From Malurus cyaneus samueli (taxonomy: Eukaryota; Chordata; Aves; Passeriformes; Maluridae): DNA of 64,000 bases. The notes beneath the pieces are model-generated. The model worked only from the letters and a program-made list of their open reading frames with translations. It had not been told where the DNA came from and made no database searches. This document shows positions 50,901 through 61,780 of the stretch, piece by piece. The translations under genes and the position numbers were made by a program. Each line of letters starts with the position of its first letter. Position 1 is the first letter of the stretch. The stretch is from the NCBI GenBank assembly GCA_009741485.1, contig CM019238.1, forward strand, positions 7,421,477 to 7,485,476. The letters run 5' to 3'.

Positions 50901-53900
50901 ACTTACGCACAGAGACCTCTCTCATCAATCATATTTAGATCTAGTTTTAAATCTTTTTCTTTAAAATCTCTTTGTACTACACCTTGTTATCTGACCTCAG
51001 TGCTATTGTTTGGGGTAGCATTTAATGAAATGAAAAGTAGGTCCATTATTGCTGTAGGATGCTCCCTTCTGTCACTCTGAAGAATTGACAGCTGTCATGG
51101 ATTGGATGAGTCAGGTCTTGTTCTGTTAAACTAAGATGGGTTTGGATTACGTGGAAGCATTTCCTGAAACAAAAAGACCTTAGAAAAAAGCACCAGCACC
51201 GTGGCTTTGATGATGCACAGAAACTTCTAAAGGCATCGAAAACATCCTTACACACAGAGAGATGTGAAATTCCAAGAGTATCTTTGTGTAACTTAAACGT
51301 TACAATTAAACCAACATACAGCATATGCTTTCTACAGAAAAAAAGCTAGGCTGGCAGAGGTTGTTCTAGAAGTTCTAGCCACATCAGTAGTCTGTGCCTT
51401 CTTGGTTTGAGTTTGGAGTAAGGTTTTCTCAAAGATTAATGAACAATTCCAAGGAAGAAATGCTGTCACTAGGAAAGCTGCATTACACAATCCAAATTAT
51501 GATCTGGATTTTATCCAAACCACACTGCTGGGAAAAGAAATTTTGACATTGACTTCAAAGGAGGGGAGATTTTCATTATACACTTAAATTTCCAAACACT
51601 CATTAATATTTTTTCCAAGAGAAAACAGTTGTCTTGTATTTGGCAACAATTGCATCTTGCTCTTTCTACTAACCTTGTGGGGAATCATTGTAAATTGAAC
51701 ACCTGAAGTGATGAGTTTAAAAAATAAATCCTGGAAAGGACTGGCAATTACCAAGTCAATGTTGTCACTGCAGAAAAACACTGCAATATCTACAATCAAA
51801 TTATAAAGTATCCTTCAATATCATACACTGTGAATACCCAGACTTCCTCAAAATTTACAAGTATGGGGAGGAGAAAAAATTCAAGTTCCAGAAACAATTT
51901 CAATGGGAGTATATACCATAGTACCATTGCTAGCATTGTATCAGTAGACATATGTGAAATCTTTAGCTTAGCAAGGAAAACGTAGTAATATCATGTGGGA
52001 AAAGGATTTTAGAGAAACCAACAAACTGACACTATTCTTAAATCCCCTATCAAGCAGTTAGATAACAATGGAAGTTCTAGTCAGCTATTTGATCTGCCAG
52101 GATTCTGACAGTATCTCTGGAAAATGAAAATGCCAACTTTATACACACACACATATATATATTAATACATACACAGCTACAGAAGCCAACAGCCTAACTT
52201 TCACAGTGGGATAACTAAAACACTGTATCAGTCCCATTAGCAGATTTTGTGAGGATTCCTTTCACTACAGTCAGTTAAGCTGACTGACCAAAGTTTATCC
52301 CTCTAAGTATGAGGAGATCATGGTGCATATCCCAAACTTTTTATTTATTCTATTTCACTTATTAACTTCTTTTTCTACCTGACCACTGCCCATGAGCAGG
52401 ACTCTGAGAGGTCTTACAGGCTAATAGCTTAGGAATTATTCAGGACCACTGAACTCGGTTTCATTAGACATGAACAGGGGAAGGACTATTACAGTTTTCA
52501 GAGTATGAGAACTGCACACAGTAGTTTCAATGCATTGGACACTAAAATGTGTGCACTTAACCCATTTTATTGAACATCAGCTGGTTACTAACTACTTTCC
52601 ACTGCTTCATCCCATAGATAAATCTGAAGACTGTGGCAGTCCCTCCAAGTACCACTGATTTCTTTAACAGATTTTCTAGTATCTTCATAATCCATTTCTC
52701 TTACTCCCCCAAACTGCAAAGTACATGCAAAACACTGTATTTAGAGCCTAACTAAAAACAAGGGCTGCCCATGTGAAAGTTTGCCCTGCATTACATAGTT
52801 ATATGAAATAAGGAAAGCACAAGACCTCCTGCCAAGTAACTAAACATCTAATTATCTGCTGTTCTGTCTGTACCTTTCAACACCTGATCACAAGGTCTCG
52901 GTGAACTGTAGTAATTTGTGATTTACATCAGTCCATCTGTTATTATAGTTACAGTTCAACCAGCTCTTTAAAGAAGGTAACACCACTGTGCGTTAAGACA
53001 CACCAAAATACTTGAAACACTCAAGAATTCATATTGTGGCACACAGAGACCTTGATATACAAGTATTAAGCCCAGCGGCAACATTAATTTCTTTTTGTTT
53101 TAGTAAGTTCAATACACTGTGTACTGGTTGGAAATCTTGAAAAACCACTAAGCTGCAAACCCAGTGGGACTGAACTGAAATAGGCTGCAAGACAAAAATT
53201 AGCCATTGCAATTCAATACAATTTTGCCATCAACAGTATATTCTGCAGCACATGTATTACTGATTCAGGGCAAAATGGCCAATTAATATCTGTAATCCAT
53301 TAAATCACAAAAGATAACAAGTTAGATTTATTTATATTATTAAATCCAGCCTTCTGAAGGAATAAGCCCAGCTATTAATGTCCTACATTTTTGCAGTTAG
53401 GAACAAAAAGGAAAAGCTTGCTTTTCTAGGAAGACTTCAATATTCTTTTCGTCAGCTCAGAGACCATTTTGAAAGAGCAATCTCTGGATTCACTTTCAAC
53501 ATACCTGCAAAAACATCTTCTGGTTTGGGCTGATTTGTTTTTCCCAGCGCTCATAAACCTTTACACTGCATCAGCTGTAAGAGTCTTGTTCAGGATCATT
53601 ACCAAGAAAAAATGATTGCAAAGCCTCATTGAAATCTTCACCTTCAAACACAGCAAGAATTTTCCAATGTATTTGGAATTGGTTCCAGAGTACATTTCTA
53701 GAATAATACCTGTTTCCATGCAACTGTTGACCTTGCATGAGCATATTCATCTTTGCAGTGTTAGCATTTAAAAGCTGCTGTCTACACTAAGCAAGTGTGT
53801 GTCAGTAATTCTAAACAGCAAAATAAAGTCAATAAATCACTGGCGTTACCACAAAAAGCATTTCTCATTTGAGTGTTTCATTTCTTCTTAGAGAAACAGC

Positions 53901-56900
53901 AGAACCACAACATGTTCCCAGTAAAAATATTTACAACCCAAGGATTTGGCTCAATTTTTTACTTCATCCAGACATGTGTTGGAAAAGTCTAAACTTCAGT
54001 AAATTTTAGAGGGAAATGTCAGTTTGAAATAGATACTTTGGGCAGCTCATCATTTACTGCTTGAGAGTGCTCTTGGCAAGGCATTTGCTGTAGGGTTATA
54101 CCTGACACATTTTTGCCCAGACATAGAGAGCTTACAGCCAGCCTGTTCCACAGGGCCCCACAGTCACAACTCAGACCTACAACATAAGTAGTAAAGATAA
54201 GGAAGCCACAACTTATTTCTTGCACTTTTAATATCATAAGAACAAGCTATGAAAACTTCTAATAATAAAAAAAAGGTAGAGTAACAGGTAGGTGGTTTTT
54301 TTTGGTTGGTTTTTTTTTTTTTTTTTAGTTTTTTAAAATATCTTACAAGAGGTCTTAAACAATTTCAAAACTTACAAAATATATTCAAGTGTGGAAAGTT
54401 ATTTTACTGGTAAAACAGCATTTCTTTATAATGTGCTTTTCTCCAGACAGGGTAAGGAAGCACAGGCATACCAGAACAAACCATTCATACCATCAGAACA
54501 AATCCCTTTTCTCCAGAACAGGCATTTAAAATCAATTTAACTGTAGTATGGTGAAAGTACAGAGCAACATAAAAGCAGTGACTGCTGTAGACAATACAGG
54601 GAACATATACAAAAGAGAAGATCTCTCAAGTCTTCAGTTGCTACAATTTCATACATGGAAGTGCTTAGCTCTTCAGCTGGCTTTGTTTCACTGACTGGTT
54701 GTACATGAGTAACTTGGTCTCAAACAAAAAAATGGAAGTGTTAACTCCAATTCAGTGTTTGGAGCATAGACATATTCATTTTATAGATGTCCACTGTAAA
54801 TTTTGGGTATTGCAGTACAGTCAGCAATGGTCACACTAAACCAGCTGAATGGGTATGTACCAAACAAATTAAAGCATTTTTGTGTTCTCTTCTGCTAATT
54901 TCAGCACAGAACATTAACAAACAACACAGAGCTAGTAAGAAAGATTTTTTGTTTGTGCCATTAGTTACTCCAATGTAAAACCACCAATTGACTCTAATAG
55001 CTACATTCTCAGCATAATAAATAAAATATTCTGCAAACCAGCATTTTCAGTTACAAAGAGCAAGAGCTAATTATGGTAGTACTGAATCACCCCAAGTGGT
55101 CCTCATCGAAGGTGATGGAAATAGGCAGGGGTAACTGGCACTTCTCCCTAGCCTGAAGCAGTTGTCTTCCAGTGATTTCCTTACATTCCCCTGGATATGC
55201 ATACCAATCCCCATTCCAGCTACAGATCTTACTGAGCTTTAACTGGGTTTGTCCAGCTAGGCCAGTTAGTTATCTTCCTCAGTCATGTTCCAGGTAGTGG
55301 GGTTTTTTTTTTGGTTTGGTCAGTTTTTTCAAAATTAATTGCAAAACTCAGACTTAAAAGCAGCTTGCATTTGAATAGCATGAAAATAATTGAGAATTAC
55401 ATTTGATTGAAACATTGCCTCATATATTTTGAATCTCCCAGTCTGCCTAGAAAAAGCTTAAAAATTATTATACAAATTCAAACTTGGATAAAAATATCCA
55501 ATAATATTTATTCACAGCACAAGCTTATCAGGTACTGATATAAGTGTGTGTTCTGGTGACTGCCTTCAAAGTCCAACAAGCCAATGCTACAGCTGCACCC
55601 ATTGCTGCATTTTAAAAGGCAAAACCTGTTTTGTGTATGCAAAGCAGATCTGTAACACCACTTAGACAATCAACAGCAAGTTAAACAGCCAGTAGAATAC
55701 ACCACGCCAGTGTCACAGCTCAACAATGCTGTACCAGTTACAGGCATGCTTAGTTCATGTTTTCTATCTTGTAAAGGAAATACAAATATATGAACATCAC
55801 ATATTCTCTTAAGAACAAACAGTAATTAAATAGAATGATCCTTTCTTCACTACATACAGAAATAACAATGTATATACAATATTTACAATTTTCAAAAATT
55901 CTGTTCTTGCACTGTTCTGCAGGAATTCAAATTCTTCAGCCTGAAAAATAGGTACACAATAGTTCTGACCATAAACAGACTGAACAGAGACAGGTTGCTA
56001 ATTCTAATTTACTGGTGTAAAGACTAGAGGGCTTGAAGAGGAAATAAAGCCAGTCATTTCAGCTAAACATCCCGTTGTTTGTGGGATTATATCGCAAACT
56101 ACAGATGCTTTAAGATGTTTCACCCAAGTGCGATATTGCTCATTTTCACAGTTTTCTCCATTGAAGTCGCTGAACAAGTGAGCTGCAGTTGTACCTGCTT
56201 TCAGACTGCTGTTGTTGTTGAAACACGGGTTATGATCAGTTACAAGCCCCCCTCCTGTATTTTCAGTTACAAGCAAGTGTATGCTCAGGGATACAGCCAC
56301 ATTTTAGGTTTGGGTTTTGTTTGTTTTACTCAGCTTAAAACAGAAATGCACCAGTTTGAAAAAAGCTGCTGATACTCAAATTTACTCTTAAGTTCCAAAG
56401 TTAAGATGGACACTCTTAACTTACAGTCTTGAAAACTGTTTCAAAGCAGCTGGAAGCTTTAAACTACAAATTTAAAGCAAGTCACACAAAACCCCCAGAA
56501 TCAATAATTAAAGGCAATGTTTAAAAAGAACATGAAAAACACAGTAAAAACCTGCATCAGAGGAAGATAGTGTTAGTGGTGCAGAGCTGCTGTTCTCAAC
56601 TGAAAATAATGCAAGCACCTGTTCTGAATAACAGTACTGATGAGAAAAATTGAAGGCTTCACAGTAATACACACTTTCAGTGCCACCTTTTGACTACAAT
56701 GTTTCCTGAAAAGACAGAAAGGATTCAAAACTTGCAGACTTAATAAGGGAAAAATAGTCCAAATCATGTATATGACAGAAATCATTTATATGACCTACTT
56801 CTAGGTCACTGTAAGACTTCAAAAGAAAAATAATCAGTTTGAAGTCCTTCACATGCTCGTGAAGAGTTATTGGCACAGGAGCTCCGAATCATTCAGCATG

Positions 56901-57364
56901 CCCTACATATGAATTCATGGAATAAACAACCAAAGTCTGGGATGCTCAGACCAAAAGGAAACCCAAACATATATAGTGCTTTGGCATTAGAAAAGGTAAC
57001 ATTACCTTTCCAATGAATTGAGAGATTACACATTTGGGAGCTGTATTTGCTCCTTTCACTAACAGCAGAAACCATTGCAATCCTTCCCAGCCTCTTACAA
57101 CCGGGAGTAGGTAGCTTTCAGAATTCCATCTTAAATGACACAAGCATCTTCTTCAAAAGAGAGAAGATGCTACTGTAAAAACAAACTTTTCAAGTTGAAA
57201 AAAAATTACGTTTGGTCAGAATTGTATACGAACAGGATCTTGTGTTCAAACAGCACAGTTTGAGCACTCAGCAGTGGCAGCATAGCTGCATGTAAGGCAT
57301 TTTAGGAATGATTCGAATACAGCTCACTGCCTTCAGCACTCTACTAAATTCAACTAACATGAGC
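50900..57364. other. Intergenic KCNE5-NXT2, no gene seen
   Basis: AT-rich sequence between the CR1 copy and the NXT2 3' end. Short (CA)n/(TA)n at 52,143-52,162, T runs at 54.3 kb and 55.3 kb. The frames present are under about 100 codons with no recognisable domain. Part of it could be a longer NXT2 3' UTR. Confidence 0.6.
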
Positions 57365-57551
57365 AACCTCTCACATTTTCAATTTATTACTAAAGCCGTG
57401 GTCACTGGAATCAACCCCAAAACATCTGTAGACCTTCCATAACAACAGATGCAACACAAAGAGCGCGTGCGTCCCCTGCGTGGGAACAGCTGCCGGCACA
57501 GTGGACTTGTTGGTGCCAAATGAGAGAGGTCACTCCCCGTGCCAGGCCCTG
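57365..57551 (-). other. NXT2: NXT2 3' UTR, approximate
   Basis: Minus-strand sequence after the TAG stop. It contains AATAAA (plus-strand TTTATT) at 57383-57388, about 165 bases past the stop, so a short UTR ending near 57,365 is likely. Longer forms using signals further left are possible. Confidence 0.5.
57383..57388 (-). terminator. NXT2: NXT2 polyadenylation signal
   Basis: A canonical AATAAA on the minus strand, the first one after the NXT2 stop codon. Confidence 0.55.
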
Positions 57552-57730
57552 CTAACTGGCCCAGTCCTGGAAGCGGAAGCAGTCCCCGGCGATCTTCCAC
57601 ACGGTGTTGGTGGGGGTGGCCTGTGCGGTCAGCAGGAAATTCTGATTGAAGTAGCGCTGCTTATCCCCGTCAAATTTGACAGTCCCACTTGTCACCACGA
57701 GGACTGTTGTCTGGCCTTGAGTAGCTTGTT
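57552..57730 (-). CDS. NXT2: NXT2 coding exon 4 (terminal)
   Basis: Residues 83-141 and stop. The minus-strand acceptor is CCTTGTGAAG. It encodes [40 protein letters not shown] and [10 protein letters not shown], the most conserved part of NXT proteins. Confidence 0.96.
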
Positions 57731-60700
57731 CTTCACAAGGAGGTATGAAATGATGAAGAAAACAACTCAAACAAAGACTAGCAGGTAAAGAGGCAGGAAA
57801 TGTACACAGAAGCTTGGTTCAACTGTGGTTACACTGCGCCAGGCTAACAGCTGGGTACAGGCAGGGAAGTGCAGCTCTGGTGCAGCGTTTCTACACAGAC
57901 AGCGGTGGGTTCACCAACACGGCTTGGCAATGGCTTTGCCATTTTCATCTCCTGCTCTTCATTTTAGAGCACTGCCAAACACCTCCGTTTGTGCTTAGAA
58001 TAAGCTCTCATTACTTGAGATATACACACATATAGATATTTAGCAAGTTGCATATACTTTTCCCCCCCGTTATTAGAAATTATATCTTTTCCACAGCAGA
58101 GCAAAGCAAGTGTGTTTGACCACAGGCTTTTCCCTTATTTATATTCCCAAGATGTCCATTGGAAGCAATTTATTAACTTCATTTATGTAAGCCTTTCTTT
58201 AGCAGTTGTTAATCAGAAATCAAAAGAACTTAACACCTATTCTAGATATAAAGAAATCAAAGTACACACAGGTTAATAACGATTTGTTCCACATTATACT
58301 GCAGGTCAGTACAAGAGGCCACTGTAGGGGTCTCCCAAGCACAACATAACCTGATAAGCCAGCCTTTTTCCATACATGAAAACAAATCACTTCTGAATAT
58401 GATCTAAAAAAAAATCCTTGAAATATTTTTTTCCAGACATGAAAAAAAGTGTATAGTTGCTGCATCTCTTGATTTGTGCTTTATTTATGCACAACTTGAC
58501 ATTTCAGCCTTCGGTATTTTCTCTAAGCTTATTCCAAAGGAATTGTTAAGCAATATTGTAATTGCAGCTCACTTTCAAAAGTTATAAAAAAAAAGAAAAA
58601 TAACTAAGTAAATTATAATACCACCTTACCGTGAACAGGCTGGCAGTCCAACACATTAACCTGGAATTCACTTGATGGCAACATTTCAAAAAATTTATTT
58701 AGTTCTTCTTGCCCAGACACTGCATTTCCATTCCAAACTAATGTTGCTTTGTCCAAATACAGTCTGGTTAAAGCCTGAGTGATTATGAAAATACAGATTT
58801 AGGAAAAACATGTAAACATACAGTGGACAACAAACATAACTCATGCTATGAATTACTGATTTCTTCTCTTACTTTGATAGATAAAATGCTTTCCTGAAAC
58901 AGTGGCTCCTTTTAACAATTAGTGCTCCTGACCAAGAATTAAAACTAATTATATTCACCTTAGAGTCGCAGTGACTCATGTCTCACATACTAATGAGATC
59001 CCTTTAACAAAGGTGATGACAGAACTGAACTGGTTGTTAACAAAAGGACTGTGCCACCTTTCCACAGCAAGTTTATTGCTGTTTTTTTTTTTCTTTTTAT
59101 TTCTCCTTTTTTTTCCCCTTTTTTTTTTTTTTTTGAGGAGGAGGAGGAGGGTGTTCACACAACACAGATTATAGGCCAGAAAACTATAATTTCAGGTTAA
59201 AAAAAAGGGAAACAAGACCAGGAACAAGTGAAACGACAGCATCAGACTAGAATTTCCCAAATGTTCCATAAGCTGTGACAGCTTACTTCAGTGTGGTCCA
59301 TGAAGACCATGAAGCCTGAAGAACAACTGCCCTGTGCTACCATCACCAAAAGTGCATATGGTAACCAATGTTCAGGGACTTTCTGTGTAATGAGTTAGAA
59401 AAGTGAATAAAAAGTGCCAAGACAGCTACATACCCTTCTCCTTTTGTCCATCGTCTCATAGTAAATATTAACAAACTCATCTGCAGCTCTACAAGCTTGA
59501 TCCACATAAGTTTTGAAATCCTGGAGGGAAGAAATTATATCAAATTACTTAAGTTATGCAACCCAGTAACTGACTCAATTTCTCCTGCAAATCACTTTGA
59601 CTGGTCTTTTCCATCCTCACCAAAAGATGACATCAAATAATGTTGAGATTTATTCTAAGCTCCTTTTCTACTTGCAGAAGTACCAGCTGTTAGGCAGGTG
59701 ACAGTTTCAGCAACAATTTTGAATGCTGATGTATTTATTGTATTTAAATTGTAAATATTTACATTGGAAAATGGGTTACAGCTGGCTGCAGGTAGTGTGG
59801 ACACTCAAGCATTCAAGATAAACAGTTGTTGCTGTGATGACTGTTCTGAAATAAAGTTAAGGAACAAGATTTATTCATGTACTTCTGAGAATTAGCAAGA
59901 ACCCCATCACATGCCATCCTAGTCTCATTTTTAACACCACTTTACATATATAAATATAAGAGAGAGAGAACACCAACATCTGGATGTATTCCTTCCAGTA
60001 TTAATCATGCCCACAAGTCAAAACCAAACACTCTTCCTCACACCTCATCATTTTCCTTACATCTCTCTACTTTCATTGATCCCCAGGTAACAGCCTTTGT
60101 AGTTCCATCACTGCACTGAGATCCCACTGGGTTATTTGCTCAATTTGTTCAGCTCTTTGGCCCTTAATCTCTTACAGACCTGAACTGGGACATGCTGGAA
60201 AGCAGATTCTGAATGTCCTGTCCATACATCCATAAACCTGCATTTGGTTCTCCTACGATCATTTGTTTAAAATGCTATTATTTATCATTGTTCTATTTTA
60301 GTGTTACATTCCCAACATACTCTCATTCAGTACCTGCACTCAATCAGTGCTGAACAATTTCACTGCTTGTATTTTCTTGGCAGTTTTTACTGAATATACA
60401 CTAGAACCACCAGAAATTCCTCCAGTATTACCACAAGAAATGTAGTCAGAGAAAGCTCCATTTTGAAAAGTAACTAATGCCTATCAAATGATCCCTGTTT
60501 ATTCAAAAAAGCCAAACGTGTTACTATGCACTATCTTTTTCTCTCTGCCTGCAAGGACACGAACCTACCCTTCATCTTCCCACCTTCCCCAGAAAATTCT
60601 GAACTCACAGGCTAATGCCAAACAAATGTGACAAAGTCTTAAAGACCCTGTATCCCAGAAAATTCCCAGAGAAACTCCAAGACACTGGAGGCAAGAGTGT

Positions 60701-61638
60701 CAGACCAGCCCCCGGGAACAGTGAATGCAGCTGTGCCCGTTGTGCCAGCGAGAGCAGGGGACTGTGAGCCCTCACCCAGCTCACATTCACACCAACCCTT
60801 CCCAGACAGCACCAAACATTCCCTTTTAGCTCTCAAGAGATGGAATGGGCCTGAGCAAGGGCACTGGAGAAATATCAGAAGTCTGGAATGAGTTGTTGAG
60901 GTATCTGCCACAGAAGTCTAACACAAAAAAAGCTCTGTCGGTTTTGACCAGTTTTTATAGTCATAATAAGCAATCAGTTTTAAACTCTGTGAACAATTTA
61001 AGATGGAATAAACTTCTGGAGATCATCTGGTCCTAACCCCTTTCCAAAGCAGAACTGACTCCAAGGGCTAATCCTCTTTCCAGGTTGTATCTGACAGCTC
61101 TGGGTCTGGTGTCCTGACTCCTACCACGTTTGTACATCTCCAAAGATGGAGATGGTCACAGGTGCTTCGGGTTTCAACATCCAACCACCTTCCTCAAAAA
61201 CCCTGCTTCCCAGCATTTAACAAGAAAGCCATAATTGTAAAAAAAACAACCCACCCCAAAATAAACTTCTTCGAGACTCTGGCGGCAAATCCAAGCAGTT
61301 TTCCCACCTCCACGGCCGATGCCGACGGCCTCACCGAGCCCCTCTCAGCCCTCAGGCCCTGTACGAGGACGCTGAGGCCGCAACACACGGATCCCCGCCC
61401 TGCCCCGCGGACCCTCGCAAGGGTGAAAGTGACCCTGCCCGCCCCTCACGCTGAGGCGCTCCCGCCCTGCCCGCCCCGTCCCTCATGGAGCCGGCGCACT
61501 CCCGGCGGCTCTCCCGCTCTCGCACGCCCACCCTCTGACACGCAGCACCCTCCCGGAACGCACAGCCCGCGCTCTCCCGGCGCCACGCCGCGGTTCCGCG
61601 GTTCCCGGCCCGGCCGGACTCACCACTGACGCGGCCAT
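57552..61638 (-). CDS. NXT2: NXT2, NTF2-related mRNA export factor (4 coding exons joined)
   Basis: The minus-strand join 61638-61624, 59520-59434, 58774-58630 and 57730-57552 is 426 bases, 141 residues plus TAG, with all phases consistent. It is a single NTF2-like domain covering nearly the whole chain: [57 protein letters not shown], then [15 protein letters not shown] and [17 protein letters not shown] proteins (p15) heterodimerise with NXF1-type receptors to export mRNA through nuclear pores. The start ATGG context is good and the length is that of the short NXT2/NXT1 form. Position next to ACSL4/KCNE5, convergent with both, identifies it as NXT2. Some residues ([16 protein letters not shown], final DWAS) look more NXT1-like than human NXT2 as I recall it. 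The multi-exon structure and synteny argue against a processed NXT1 copy. No damage was seen. Confidence 0.95.
58630..58774 (-). CDS. NXT2: NXT2 coding exon 3
   Basis: Residues 35-83. Acceptor AATCACTCAG, donor CACG|GTAAGG, ending in phase 1. It encodes [35 protein letters not shown] and [10 protein letters not shown]. Confidence 0.96.
59081..59151. repeat. Poly-T/C tract joined to (GAG)n
   Basis: A run of T and short C blocks ends in about 18 T followed by (GAG)5. A homopyrimidine tract switches directly to homopurine in NXT2 intron 2. On the NXT2 strand it reads (CTC)n then poly-A. It could be an old retroposon tail or a structure-prone microsatellite. The Lys-rich and Phe/Leu-rich frames it creates are not genes. 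Confidence 0.8.
59434..59520 (-). CDS. NXT2: NXT2 coding exon 2
   Basis: Residues 6-34, an 87-base phase 0-0 exon. Acceptor CCCTCCAG, donor AGAAGG|GTATGT. It encodes [20 protein letters not shown] then YETMDKRRR, forming the first helices of the NTF2-like fold. Confidence 0.95.
61000..61175 (-). mobile_element. CR1-like 3' fragment, antisense, decayed
   Basis: GGAGATCATCTGGTCCTAAC, then CCTTTCCAAAGCAG and TACATCTCCAAAGATGGAGA, resemble the complement of the CR1 3' end (ggagatcatctagtccaacc, then cccctgctaaagcagg and a tctccagagaaggaga-like block). It lies in NXT2 intron 1, antisense to the usual plus-strand copies here and so in the sense of NXT2 transcription. Confidence 0.55.
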
Positions 61639-61780
61639 GGGGCGGCGAGGCGGGAGGGCGCGGAAGTGCCCCGGCCCGCCCTTCCGGCCGCGCGTCCCTC
61701 GCCGAAAGCGTTCCGCCGCGCCGCGGTGCCCCGGAGAGCGTCCGCCTGCAAACCGCTCCGGCTGCCGGCGGGGCTTTCAT
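61280..61780 (-). promoter_or_regulatory. NXT2: NXT2 CpG-island promoter
   Basis: A GC- and CpG-rich island spans the first NXT2 exon. Just upstream of the ATG lie ETS-type sites, CGGAAGT at 61661-61667 and CTTCCGG at 61681-61687, and GC boxes. This is the usual make-up of a TATA-less housekeeping promoter. Long open frames on both strands here are by-products of base composition. Confidence 0.75.
61624..61638 (-). CDS. NXT2: NXT2 coding exon 1
   Basis: Five codons, MAASV, then the donor GTG|GTGAGT. The ATG is in good context (CCCATGG) inside the CpG island. The join to exon 2 restores [13 protein letters not shown], the expected NXT start. Too short to see without splice reasoning. Confidence 0.9.

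Noticed and set aside
58971..59174. Frames rich in Lys or Phe/Leu
   Set aside because: Translation of the poly-T/(GAG)n tract in NXT2 intron 2.
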